From positions 1 through 11,395 of the forward strand of contig JADGJH010001194.1 of the NCBI GenBank assembly GCA_027596945.1: a stretch of DNA of 11,395 bases. Reading direction: 5' to 3'. Positions 1 through 10,014 of the stretch are shown one piece after another; positions within the stretch are counted from its first letter, which is position 1, and every line of letters begins with the position of its first letter. The notes under the pieces were generated by a model. It was not told the DNA's origin. It was given only the letters and a program-made list of their open reading frames with translations, and searched no databases. The stretch is from Physocladia obscura. Taxonomy: Eukaryota; Chytridiomycota; Chytridiomycetes; Chytridiales; Chytriomycetaceae. A program made the position numbers and the translations under genes.

Positions 1-160
1 TGCCTTTCAATTCTGGAGCCACTGTTGCCCAGAGTGTTGTTTTCAAATCAGCTGCAGTTCCATTGAATTCAACAGTTGGAAGGGTTTTCACATTCTCGTT
101 TTTCTGTGACTTGTAGCACTTGACAATGGGAATTAGCTTCAGAGCAAACGTAGCAGACAT
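1..160 (-). CDS. 5' end of an unrecognised protein-coding gene, cut by the window edge
   Basis: On the minus strand an ATG at 160-158 opens a frame of 53 codons that runs out of the window at base 1 without a stop. An in-frame TAA lies a few codons upstream of the ATG, so this is the first possible start. The protein begins MSATFALKLIPIVKCYK, then has a lysine/asparagine-rich loop and a segment ending in ADLKTTLWATVAPELKG. A short beta-like stretch, a loop, then an amphipathic helix with a 'dLK..lw' pattern would suit a small ubiquitin-like fold, such as those at the N-terminus of Crinkler-type proteins. This is only a shape resemblance and is not a family call. An AT-rich TATA-like stretch lies upstream at about 205-228. 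The frame is shorter than usual gene-finder cutoffs, but its composition is protein-like. Confidence 0.5.
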   Translation of the reverse strand, partial: MSATFALKLIPIVKCYKSQKNENVKTLPTVEFNGTAADLKTTLWATVAPELKG

Positions 161-345
161 GTCAGCTCCAAAAGCAGTACAAAATTAATTTTGTCCAAAA
201 ACGACAATAATATAAATATATATTTTATCCAATGTTCGTGAATATGTTTCACATCATCTGTTTATTTAGAAAACTATTTGAGATATAGCCCATAAACAAC
301 TGCTGTTTAAAAACAACAGGATTGAAAAAAAGGATTAATTTCTAA

Positions 346-483
346 TCAAAATTTATTTTTCTAACATCGGAAGCCGGTGTTGCTCACGCTACCGCGGTCT
401 CGGTCGCTGCATTCATTTCGATCTCCTTGACGCTTATTTTGCCGATAATGTTGCTCCTCCTCTACCTCTTTTGGAAAATTTGA
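346..483. other. Candidate orphan exon or coding relic, orientation unresolved
   Basis: About 120 bases (361-480) stand out from AT-rich flanks by being GC- and CpG-richer. On the plus strand, 346-483 reads as 45 codons to a TGA, with a hydrophobic segment (AVSVAAFISISLTLILPIM and on through LLLLYLFW) that would make one transmembrane helix, and no ATG near its start. On the minus strand the same bases read as a hydrophilic tail (EVEEEQHYRQNKRQGDR and on) ending in a stop at about 362-360. That could be a last exon entered from an AAG acceptor near 475. Leucine/isoleucine stretches often arise as the antisense of Glu/Asn/Lys-rich coding, so orientation cannot be decided by eye. Confidence 0.25.
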
Positions 484-604
484 ATAAAATATCAATATTC
501 TAAACAATATATTTATACAAATCATTTCGATTTAATACAACTGCAGGTTAATATTGAGAATTGCTCAAATGATTGTTGCGATAATTTAAAGAAACCAACA
601 GAGT

Positions 605-1428
605 TCAACAATTCCGTTCAATATTGTAGTGTGCTCCGCTAAAACATATAAAAGGCGTTGATTTGATTTCAAAAATCGTAGAATAAGTCGTCCTGTAATT
701 GTCTTGCAACATTTCTACTAGTCCCACCGAAACTCCTGGCAGTCCCAAAAATAATCGCTCTGCAATCAGAAATTTGTCTTTTAATCCAAACCAAACTGCG
801 CTTCTTTTGTCTCTTGCTATTGATTCTATGGAATTGAATTTTTTAGCACAAGCAAAATTAAATGTGTACCTCTTCCGTGTACAAACCTCTAATAATAGAT
901 GGTTATTCTTGTCAAATGCAAAAATAAAAACAAAAGGTATTACTATATGGTAATGAGAAAATAAAGAAATGAAAGGTATCTTTAGCTGAAATAAGGTTGT
1001 TCCTGTTGGATCTATATGGAGCTACTATACAAGCTCAAATGGAGAAAAACGGGAGATTTTTGTTTTAAAAAACATTGTCAGTTGCGACTTTCAGATAAAC
1101 CTCCCTTCGGAGAACGATCGCTGAACCTCTAGCAGTTCCAGCAGCGATTATTGAATGTTCCGAATCGAACGTAGTATTGGAAATGAACACAAATGCGGTT
1201 GAGTTTCCACTATGTACAGGAAATTGGCCGAATGGAACTATTCTGACTAAATCGAGGTAGAAGCCAGCTGGATTTTATGGTTCACAATCGGTATTTTGTC
1301 TGGAAACAAATGCTTCACCAGATTTGGCAAATGGTTTAGATGAAAATGTGAAGAGTACTGTCATTTTGAAGAATAAAGATCCTTGGAAGCGGACGACTGA
1401 GTGTGTTTTTGGGTTGATTACGTGTTAA
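605..1428. pseudogene. Degenerate coding-like segment, unidentified, orientation unresolved
   Basis: Read on the plus strand, the segment gives an open frame 699-953 without an ATG start, then a frame open from 990 to a TGA at 1122-1124. A one-frame shift leads to a frame from 1099 to a TAA at 1426-1428, interrupted only by a TAG at 1258-1260. That last part is protein-like, with short runs such as AVPAAIIECSESNVV, TGNWPNGTILTKS and KPAGFYGSQSVFCL, and several cysteines, as in small secreted proteins. Read on the minus strand, there is a frame broken by one TAA (about 1428 to 1066). It could join through a 52-base GT-AG intron to a second frame, 1021 down to a TGA at 605-607, which is 139 codons long but lacks an early ATG. 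Both readings are more open than expected for AT-rich DNA. Each has at least one disabling stop, so a decayed gene is the best call. No family was recognised. Confidence 0.35.
647..654 (+). promoter_or_regulatory. TATA-box-like element TATAAAAG
   Basis: A TATAAAAG match lies 45 bases upstream of a plus-strand open frame (699-953) that begins with TTG rather than ATG. If the coding relic at 605-1428 was once a plus-strand gene, this would be its TATA box. In AT-rich DNA such matches also occur by chance. Confidence 0.25.
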
Positions 1429-1889
1429 TGAAATTTATTTTCATCAGAAGTCCAACATTATTTGAAACTTGCTTTTCTAAAATTAGAATTATATGGTTTT
1501 TAATGCATACGTTTTTTTTTTTTTTTTAACAAGATAAAATTATTTTTTTTTAAAAAAAAAGAGTTTGGTTTCCTTTTTGGAATTCCTGCTGATGTCTTTC
1601 TCAAGAGTGTGTAATTTATTTTTGGGCTTCTATTTCAATTCTCTTTTAAACCTTCAATTTCTCCTTCTGACGAACATGTTAGCTTATCGATGACTCTTCC
1701 TGGAATAAAGTAAAGATGGCAATAAATAAATAAAAGCTAGGTGCAAATGATATGGATCTGCAGTATATTAATTATTTTAGCCAGCGGCTTAAAAATATTT
1801 GACAGCTATTGTATTTGAGTTTGTTAGAACTGAAAAACTTATCACAAAACCAAAAATTTCAGAACCCACTTTTCTGATTACACATTGAA
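1429..1889. other. AT-rich intergenic region upstream of the HET-domain gene
   Basis: No coding frame was found. The stretch contains a run of 16 T at 1512-1527, a T9A9 palindrome at 1543-1560, and short AATA repeats near 1720-1733. It should contain the promoter of the plus-strand gene starting at 1890. TATA-like AT stretches occur around 1763-1780, but none is distinctive enough to call. Confidence 0.5.
1512..1560. repeat. Homopolymer T tract followed by a T9A9 palindrome
   Basis: Sixteen consecutive T at 1512-1527 are followed, after a short AT-rich spacer, by nine T and nine A (1543-1560). The second element is self-complementary. Rigid poly(dA:dT) tracts like these commonly exclude nucleosomes, and they sit about 330 bases upstream of the HET-domain gene. 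A regulatory role is inference. Confidence 0.6.
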
Positions 1890-4800
1890 ATGAAGATCGC
1901 GTTAACGAAAATACGCCGAGCGTTGACTCCTCAGCCACCAAGCGAGCGTATGCGTCCATCTACTGCTGAACCAGCAAGAGCAGTGGCCCCGGCAATCGAC
2001 CAGCATGATGGCATTTATAATCTTTACGACGAAATCCACAAGCTCGAGCTGAAAAAAGTTGAAAAGGCGCTTCTCTGTGACGATTTTGAAGCCAAGCTAA
2101 ATCGTGAGCCCAAAAACTCGCCGGACCGCAATCTCTTCTCGGAGATGTGGATTCGACACAACGACGATCTAAAGGAGATCAAAAGTCAACTGGCTGCTTT
2201 GAATGCACAGAAATTGGGTCCCCTATATCCAAAAGACGAGCAATTAGGGTGCGCACTTGATTTTTATTGTGTTATGAACTATAATAATTTGTTGACCGAT
2301 CTCAATTGTTAGGACCACCAACATTACCACTATTTCTTTTCTTTGTCTAAAATGCGTTTCAAATCCCTCACAAACTGTAGTCGAAAGTTTCAATCAAATG
2401 AGGAGCTGCATTCATACTCTTCTCAATGTTCCTATGGAGCCTGAAGTTGTATATGCCGAAAGTGTGAAGAATGATTTGGCAGCCCTTAAACTGCATTCCC
2501 ACAACCTGATTCCTCATGAACTCATCTCCATAATCTCTGTTGCTCCAGAACTGTTTTTTCTCAACAGAATAAATGTTTTCGAATCGATGGATTCTGGCTT
2601 GCAAGCATTATTCCGGAAAGTCTGTGAAGAGGCCAAAGTAGATCTTGTCAGCTTACAAGCAGCAGAGCACCAGCTCGGCGAAATTCTTGAAACCAAGCTA
2701 TTGAATTATCCATTTCCAGATCCGTGGAGTTTGTTTCTCCAGGATGGCGCACCTGTGATCATGTCTCCACCAAAGGGAGTGACAGCCTCTCACTTTTCGT
2801 CTGGTACTGCCCAACCAATAGGTTTTCTCAATAAAGCTATGAATACCGCGTTGAAAACAGCGTTTGGCAGTGCTGGCTTGCAGTCTGGATTCCGACCAGA
2901 TCGTCTTTTTGACTGTTCCACTAGATCTGTAGTTTTGACAAGCTCATTTCAGATTCAAACTGCAGTTGAATATTTTTGCGTAAGCCATGTCTGGGGTACC
3001 ACTCAAGATTTGCTTGCGGCTGATTTTGGTATTTCAGCCATCACATGGAAAATACCAATTTCAAGTAGTGGTAAACTCAACGATATTTTGATGCTGATGA
3101 AAACAAGTGGCATTCAATATTGGTGGATGGATATCCTTTGTATTGATCAGGACAATATATCAGACAAAAATGCGCAAGTCTCAGTAATGGGAAATATATA
3201 TGCAAACGGGTCTGGGACTATGGTATATGAGACAAGCTTGGACCCTGAAAACTTTGATGCTTTTCGTGTGGTCTACAACTTTTGCATGAAACTAAAAATG
3301 TTTTCTTCCATGCAACCAAACAATCTGGTTTGGAGACCAAATGAACTCATATTGCACATAGGAACTGCAATTCAACAGGAAAGTTTGGCACTACTTGCAG
3401 GATTGTTGAATGCATCTGATTGGGAGACAAGAGTGTGAGTTTATTTTCATTATTTGCTAAACCTGACACAACACAAAAATTAATCAGGTGGACTCTGCAA
3501 GAGAAAATGCTTTCAAGAATAATTGTTGTTGTGGTCAAACTTCGAAATGACGATGGTCATATTTATATCAACCAACGGATCTTACAACAGATGGTAGTTG
3601 GCACTAACCAACTTACTATTCCCTACACATACCTCAAGACTCTTCACAAAAGGAAAAAAATGCCAGAAGATCCCTTCTTATCCTTTTACAGCATCTGCGA
3701 GCAATGGTTAACATGGATAAATTCCATTCAACACCAAGCCGCCGACTTGCGGACATCAACACGTTGGCTGAGCACACGTGCATGCTATTTGCCAGAAGAC
3801 CGAGTTTTTGGTGCTAAATGGCTTTTGTCACATGACATTGATGTACAATATGGTGCAAATAGTGATTCGGCGGTTCAAGAAATTTACCAACGCACAGCAA
3901 TTTCACGCCCTTCCTTGTTGATTGGAGTTCCACAGTCTGAAAACAAAGTTTTTAAATCAAAGTGGTTGCCATCACCAAATCTTGGCTTCTCAAGCACTCT
4001 GCCAGTCAACTTGGAAGAATTTTTTGCTTGCCAAGGGTTGACTCCCACAAACAAAGGCCTTGAATTTAAGAAAGTTCCTGTACTACAAATCTCCAGCCCA
4101 AGAGACACGCAACACTATTCCTTGATTCCAATTGGTGATTTGCCCCTGAAAATATTCTTTGATCTTTCTATATGCCCTCCATTCAAGCCATTTTCAAGTA
4201 AAAACTCATATTCAATTTCGTCTGTGCATATGGTGGGTGAAGACATGAAATCATTCATGCTAAGACAAGTTAAGAATCTGGGTTTAGCATTCAATGTGCC
4301 AAATGTTGATGTGTGGTCATCTTGTGTTCAAGATATTGTAGCATCGATGCCTCTTGACCAAAAAACTCCTGTGCCTGCTACAGAGCATTTTCAGGCAGTA
4401 TATTTGATATTGAATGCTTGTGTGCAAATTTGTTCAGAAAACCCACGTTTGGAGGGATTGGACACAAATCTCATGGGGTTGTTTCTGGTAGGATGGCTGC
4501 CAATCTTCATTCAAAATTACTTCAATAACATAAAAGCCCATGGTAACATTGTGGCGTCACAAGCACTTCTGTCAAACTTCTTGGCCAAGTATAATATCAG
4601 TGCTACTGTTCATCTCTGTAAGAACAGTACTATAGCACCTAGTTTCATTTTCAACATAAGGAACAACAAAAGTGGGCAGATTGAGGCAAGGCTGATAATA
4701 GAGTTTGCTGCTGATAATGTAGCCATGCACCACGTTGGAAAAGTTTTATCCCCACACTTAGATGCTGATAAAGCAGGAAATCTGATACTAGTTCTTCCAA

Positions 4801-4946
4801 TTCAGGAGAAAAGTACTAGCACTTTGACAGGATGGCTTACAAGGCCAATTCATGGCAGTGGTTTGCTTCTTGTAGAACCACTTGCAAAAGCCATTTTGAC
4901 ACATGAGATAAAGGAATTGCAAACAAAAGACTTAATTGTTCAATAA
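1890..4946 (+). CDS. HET-domain (heterokaryon incompatibility) protein, three exons
   Basis: The predicted exons are 1890-2248, 2313-3434 and 3488-4946, giving 2940 coding bases, or 979 residues plus TAA. Intron 1 (64 b, GTGCGC...TAG, phase 2) and intron 2 (53 b, GTGAGT...CAG, phase 2) both keep frame. Intron 2 is secure because splicing creates the family motif R-V-W-T-L-Q-E. HET landmarks in order are: YFCVSHVWG (about residue 340), YWWMDILCIDQD (about 389), a Q-V..M..IY segment, RVWTLQEKMLS (about 493), then CYLPEDRVFG (about 593), equivalent to the C..P.DR.yall motif usual after the domain. The N-terminal 120 residues are charged and coiled-coil-like and match nothing I know. The C-terminal 380 residues are also unassigned; a hydrophobic patch near 821-838 is too weak to call a membrane helix. 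HET domains in filamentous fungi trigger cell death on non-self recognition; the role in this organism is unknown. Exon 1 is CpG-rich while exons 2-3 are CpG-poor, so exon 1 may belong to another gene, with the HET protein starting near the ATG at 2398. Confidence 0.85.
2249..2312 (+). other. Predicted intron 1 of the HET-domain gene
   Basis: A 64-base GT...AG interval with donor GTGCGC, a branch-like TTGAC about 17 bases from the end, and acceptor TTAG. It joins codon 120 in phase 2 to a frame that is open from 2296 into the HET region. Its length fits the other introns here. The donor is non-consensus, though the JmjC gene uses a similar GTGCAC. If it is not spliced, the first frame ends at the TAG at 2310-2312 as a 140-residue protein. 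Confidence 0.6.
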
Positions 4947-5261
4947 AAATGAGCTTGTTAAAATAATCTCCTTTATTATACTTGTATTTTTGTAATGTGA
5001 TTTCTCTCTGAATTCTCTAGACTTCAGATTCAAGCCAAGTGGTGGCTTTGATTGTAGGGCAATTATCATTTTGTTGATTTGTTCACTTGTTATATTTTAT
5101 CAAAAAGGTTAAACTTACATTTTGGTTATTATAGTGTATTTCATCAAGCCAGAAAGTGGTTAGAAATCGAAAAATGTTTGTTTTGTGCTTTTCATTAGTT
5201 ATCAAATTTCAAAGATAAACAGGGAAATACAAGTTGCCATTCCATTGAACATGATGTCTAA
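4947..5261. other. AT-rich 3' flank of the HET-domain gene
   Basis: No coding frame was supported. An AATAAA overlaps the stop codon of the HET-domain gene (4943-4948) and could help direct polyadenylation. The remainder is AT-rich and featureless to my reading. Confidence 0.4.
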
Positions 5262-5517
5262 TCAGTCAAGTTTTATACCATCAAATTGGGACATTAATGC
5301 TGTTGCAAATTTCAATAACTCTTCTAAATATAGCTCTTTAGCCTGCTGCATTTTGTGCAACTTCTAGATCTTTCTCTTTCATAATTCCAATCAATTCAAG
5401 CTCCTCTTTTACAGCACCTACTTCTACACCAAATTCTGTTACTGCACCAATGCCTACTATTTGCATTGCACCAGCTCCATTTATGGGCTGCCAACAAAAC
5501 TGTCCACATACAACAAC
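5262..5517 (-). pseudogene. Frameshifted coding relic, unidentified
   Basis: On the minus strand the frame 5517-5338 is open for 59 codons to a TAA. It is protein-like, with runs such as QFCWQPINGAGAMQIVGIGA, VKEELELIGIMKEKDLEV and AQNAA. Just before the TAA, a neighbouring frame from an ATG at 5351-5349 continues the same helical character (MQQAKELYLEELLKFATALM) for 29 residues to a TGA at 5264-5262. A single frameshift would join the two into one alpha-helical, coiled-coil-like C-terminus of about 85 residues. There is no start codon in a sensible place, so this looks like the 3' end of a dead gene or element. The plus strand of the same bases is also open (Ser/Thr/Pro-rich, about 63 codons), so orientation is likely but not certain. 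Confidence 0.35.
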
Positions 5518-5529
5518 TCATAGAAATTG

Positions 5530-5858
5530 TTGATGTATAAAATTCTCACTTCTATTAAAAAAAATAAAGCAATTTAATTTGTTCATTATTTTCATCTTTC
5601 TTGTTTTATTTCTAGTTCCTTTTTTTTTTTTTCTCTCTCTTTTCTTAAAAACTTAAAACTTGAATCCAAAACGAACGAGGTCTGTCCATCATATAGGAGT
5701 CCAAAAATTTTGCGGTAAAATCTTACCTTCCTTGATTATGATTAGTGGTTCGCATTGATTATGACTATCATTTGTTCAAAATAAATTTCATAAAACCAAA
5801 CGCACAGAAACAGATTATACGAATTTTTTTGTTCAGTTTTCAAACACTCTCATTATTT
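5530..5858. other. T-rich convergent intergenic region
   Basis: Between the relic and the enolase stop there is no supported gene. A 31-base pyrimidine tract with a run of 13 T lies at 5616-5646. The 3' untranslated region of enolase (minus strand) must lie within this interval. I saw no AATAAA on the minus strand close to the enolase stop. Confidence 0.4.
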
Positions 5859-7552
<1,694 letters not shown>

Positions 7553-7611
7553 TTTCAAAAAGTGTTATCCACCTGTTCCGACACTTTCCGACTACACTAA
7601 TTGTCAATCCT

Positions 7612-7626
7612 ACCCCTGCATATACA
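7612..7626 (-). promoter_or_regulatory. Possible enolase core promoter: TATA-like plus AGGGG
   Basis: On the minus strand, about 65-75 bases upstream of the first in-frame ATG, the sequence reads GTATATGCAGGGGTAGG. It combines a TATA-like core (7617-7625) with AGGGG, the core of the yeast stress response element (complement of 7613-7617). The position is reasonable for a highly expressed glycolytic gene, but the motifs are short. Confidence 0.3.
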
Positions 7627-8021
7627 TCATACTGAGCACACAGCGTCTCCAACACCTAACCGAAATCAAAATTCGTCAAAATCCCTCTTATCGTTATCTT
7701 CAAAATCTCCGGCAAAGTTAGTAATTACCAATGACTCAAAAAACGTGTATTGACAGACTGTGTCATTTTCTAATCGCTTACTGCCAATCAATTTCTTATC
7801 AATTTTTATTCTCAATTTTTTTGAGACTGGTATAATTTGATGACTGGTAAATATCACGTTTTTTTAATACTGTGAAGAGCCTTGGTAACAAATCATGGAA
7901 AAAAAATTTTCGTGCTCTAACAGAGAAAAGAATTTAGGCCTCACTTGAATCATGAAAAAAGAACTAAGATGAATGAGTCATAACACCTCACAACTTCAAG
8001 CACCACAAATCAGAAACTCTG
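7627..8021. other. Intergenic region upstream of enolase
   Basis: AT-rich, no supported gene. It presumably contains the upstream regulatory region of the minus-strand enolase gene. A 63-codon minus-strand frame at 7666-7857 has nothing protein-like to support it. Confidence 0.4.
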
Positions 8022-9050
8022 ATGACCTTTCAAATGTTGGAGATATGGACTTCAGTAAAATTAAATTTTGGGCTGGAGGAAGCATCAACACTGGCTGGGT
8101 TTATCTCATCCAACCTGGTGGACTTTGATATATTCTCTCTCATTAAGTTCCAAACATTCTCCGCAGGAGTTACTGGCCCAGCCATGCAAACTCTTCCAAA
8201 TCCTTGAACCATTCTGCTCAGCAAAAAAGCTATTGCAAAAGAAAAGAAGATGAAAGTTTCAGCCTTGAAACTGGACAATATATATAAAACAAGGAAACAA
8301 GTTGGAAGTACAATTGAAAGGTAACCAAAAAGTCAATGTATGCTTCCAAGCGCATTTCTGTAACTCCAAAAACATATTTGCAGTATTTGAAAACCAAACA
8401 AAACAGAGCAAAATGGACCCATTGCATGCCTTGTGGAACATACCAATAGGACACACAATGGCAGCATCTATGCCCAGGTTGTTAAGTGAATATGCATCAT
8501 CACTGTGAAATGTCTGTCCATTATGAAGAGCTACCAGACCAGAGTTCTTGGTGCTGCAAACATGCTCTGCTGATCAAATAATTTTTGTCCATAGCTGGTA
8601 ATGCTGCAATCCCTGCAATCCCATCTGACATATTATCAAATAACAGCATGTCTCTTTCAGTTGACAAGCAGCGACAAGTGATTGCTTTATTTGTTACCAA
8701 GGCAAAACTTGCAATTTGTTCACAAAGCACAGCATCAACATACAAGCCAAAACAACAGCAATTCTTACCAGAAGAAGAAGAAATCAGATGGATCAAGACA
8801 AAAATGAAAAAATTGCAGCTACTGGAGAGTATGCTCAAGCATATGGTGTTATTTCTGCTGTCTTTGATTTGTGGAGGAGGGGATACAACATGCTTCCCAC
8901 ATTGGAACTGCAAAATAACTGAAACCTTATTAGCATATCTCAACTCACTGCAAACCGGATGTTGAAATATATGCAGCTCTGTGGTGAGAGATTTGTATTA
9001 CAAAACATGTCATGCAAAATAAATTTTTCTTCATTAATTTAAGATTTATT
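8022..9050 (+). pseudogene. Decayed coding region, possible tyrosine-recombinase (Crypton-like) relic
   Basis: No intact gene, but successive plus-strand frames look like broken protein sequence. These are 8022-8207 (MLEIWTSVKLNFGLEEAS and on), resuming in the same frame after one stop to about 8320; 8302-8508 (KMDPLHALWNIPIGHTMAAS); 8585-about 8800 (QSTASTYKPKQQQFLPEEEE); then, after a frameshift, 8788-8922 (EYAQAYGVISAVFDLWRR and on). The last frame resumes beyond a TGA to about 9033 (LTANRMLKYMQLCGERF). A 'tYkPKQqqFl' segment followed by a 'Y..ayg.isAvfdLwr' helix vaguely recalls the N-terminal region of fungal Crypton-type tyrosine recombinases. That match is from memory of the family's style and is weak. 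The minus strand is also open over 8521-8943 and 8030-8278, which I read as shadows. The stretch is strikingly poor in CpG, as expected of old repeats. No terminal repeats were identified. Confidence 0.3.
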
Positions 9051-10014
9051 TGTTTTTTCTCAAATAAAAGAAATAAACTGCTTGTTAACAAATGGACAAA
9101 ATTGACATTCTTGATCCCATTCATATGGGACAGAATCAAGACAAATGCTAATAATGCAAAATCACTACAAATCTATTTGTCTTAATTTATTTCAGTAAAC
9201 TTAAATTATAAAAATAGCTTTATTTATGAGCAGTTGATAAAAGTAAGCAATCTTCATGAAAAGATTTAACTAATGCTGTTTCAACTAATCTGTTGCTCTT
9301 ACAGTGACACACTAGTGCAGAGTTGCCAACAGAATCAACAGAGAACCATTGAGACAAATCTAGGATGCTCACTAGTCAATAGTTAAAGACCCACTCCACT
9401 TACTATAATGTTCAAATGCCTGGAAACACAAACTCTCCTGGATCATCCTACACAAGAGCATGGCTTGCATAGTAGACTAGAGAAGAGTGAGAGATACTCT
9501 GCAGTGTACAATGGTTTTGAACATATGCATTTTTCATAAATAATTTTATTAGAAATCAGTAGAAACATTTATAAAAATGTATAAAAGACAAATCTTTTGT
9601 CTTTGAAAACAGTTTGAATCCTGTGGAAGCACATTACTTAAACTTGTGGAATTAGTACAATAAAGTAAAAAACACAAAATTTACTCAATAAAGCAAGGCA
9701 TAAAAATAGCAAATAATATAAAAAGTAGTTTTGGTTGAAGGAGAAATTTTTTTTTTTTTGGTCTTCAAAAGGCAATTGCCTAATTTGTTTGCACAAAAAT
9801 GGAAGCAAAGTTTCTCATTAAGTCTTCCATTACTTTATTTTGATCTGAAAACTGAAAACTAAAAACTAAAAAAGAGTTATAAAAAACTGGTAATAAAAAA
9901 CTAAAAATTCTGATGAAAAAAAAAAAAGCAATTCGATCTTCCAGGGTCTTGAAAAAAGAACCAATATAAATATTTTCGACACACTCAAAAGAAAAAAGAA
10001 GAAAAGAAGAAAAG
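9051..10014. other. AT-rich intergenic region without a supported gene
   Basis: Many A/T runs (a T10 run at 9749-9758, an A-rich block at 9840-9935) and short open stretches, but no frame I would call. Around 9300-9480 there are brief protein-like scraps such as MPGNTNSPGSSYTRAWLA followed by stops; these may extend the decayed region to the left. An 8-base palindrome CACTAGTG sits at 9310-9317. The 3' untranslated region of the JmjC gene must lie at the right end. Confidence 0.4.

Noticed and set aside
3420..3487. ATG at 3420 as the start of a separate 508-residue protein
   Set aside because: The first 22 codons lie across the end of exon 2 and intron 2 of the HET gene. Splicing at 3435-3487 restores the conserved HET motif, so this is one gene.
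7666..7857. 63-residue minus-strand frame upstream of enolase
   Set aside because: Short, AT-driven, no recognisable motif, and it lies in the likely enolase promoter region.
8521..8943. 140-residue minus-strand frame with an ATG
   Set aside because: It is the longest single frame there, but the plus-strand fragments are collinear and more protein-like. Kept only as an alternative for the relic.
9310..9317. CACTAGTG palindrome as a site or element end
   Set aside because: Eight-base palindromes are expected by chance in 11 kb, and no matching copy or paired repeat was seen.
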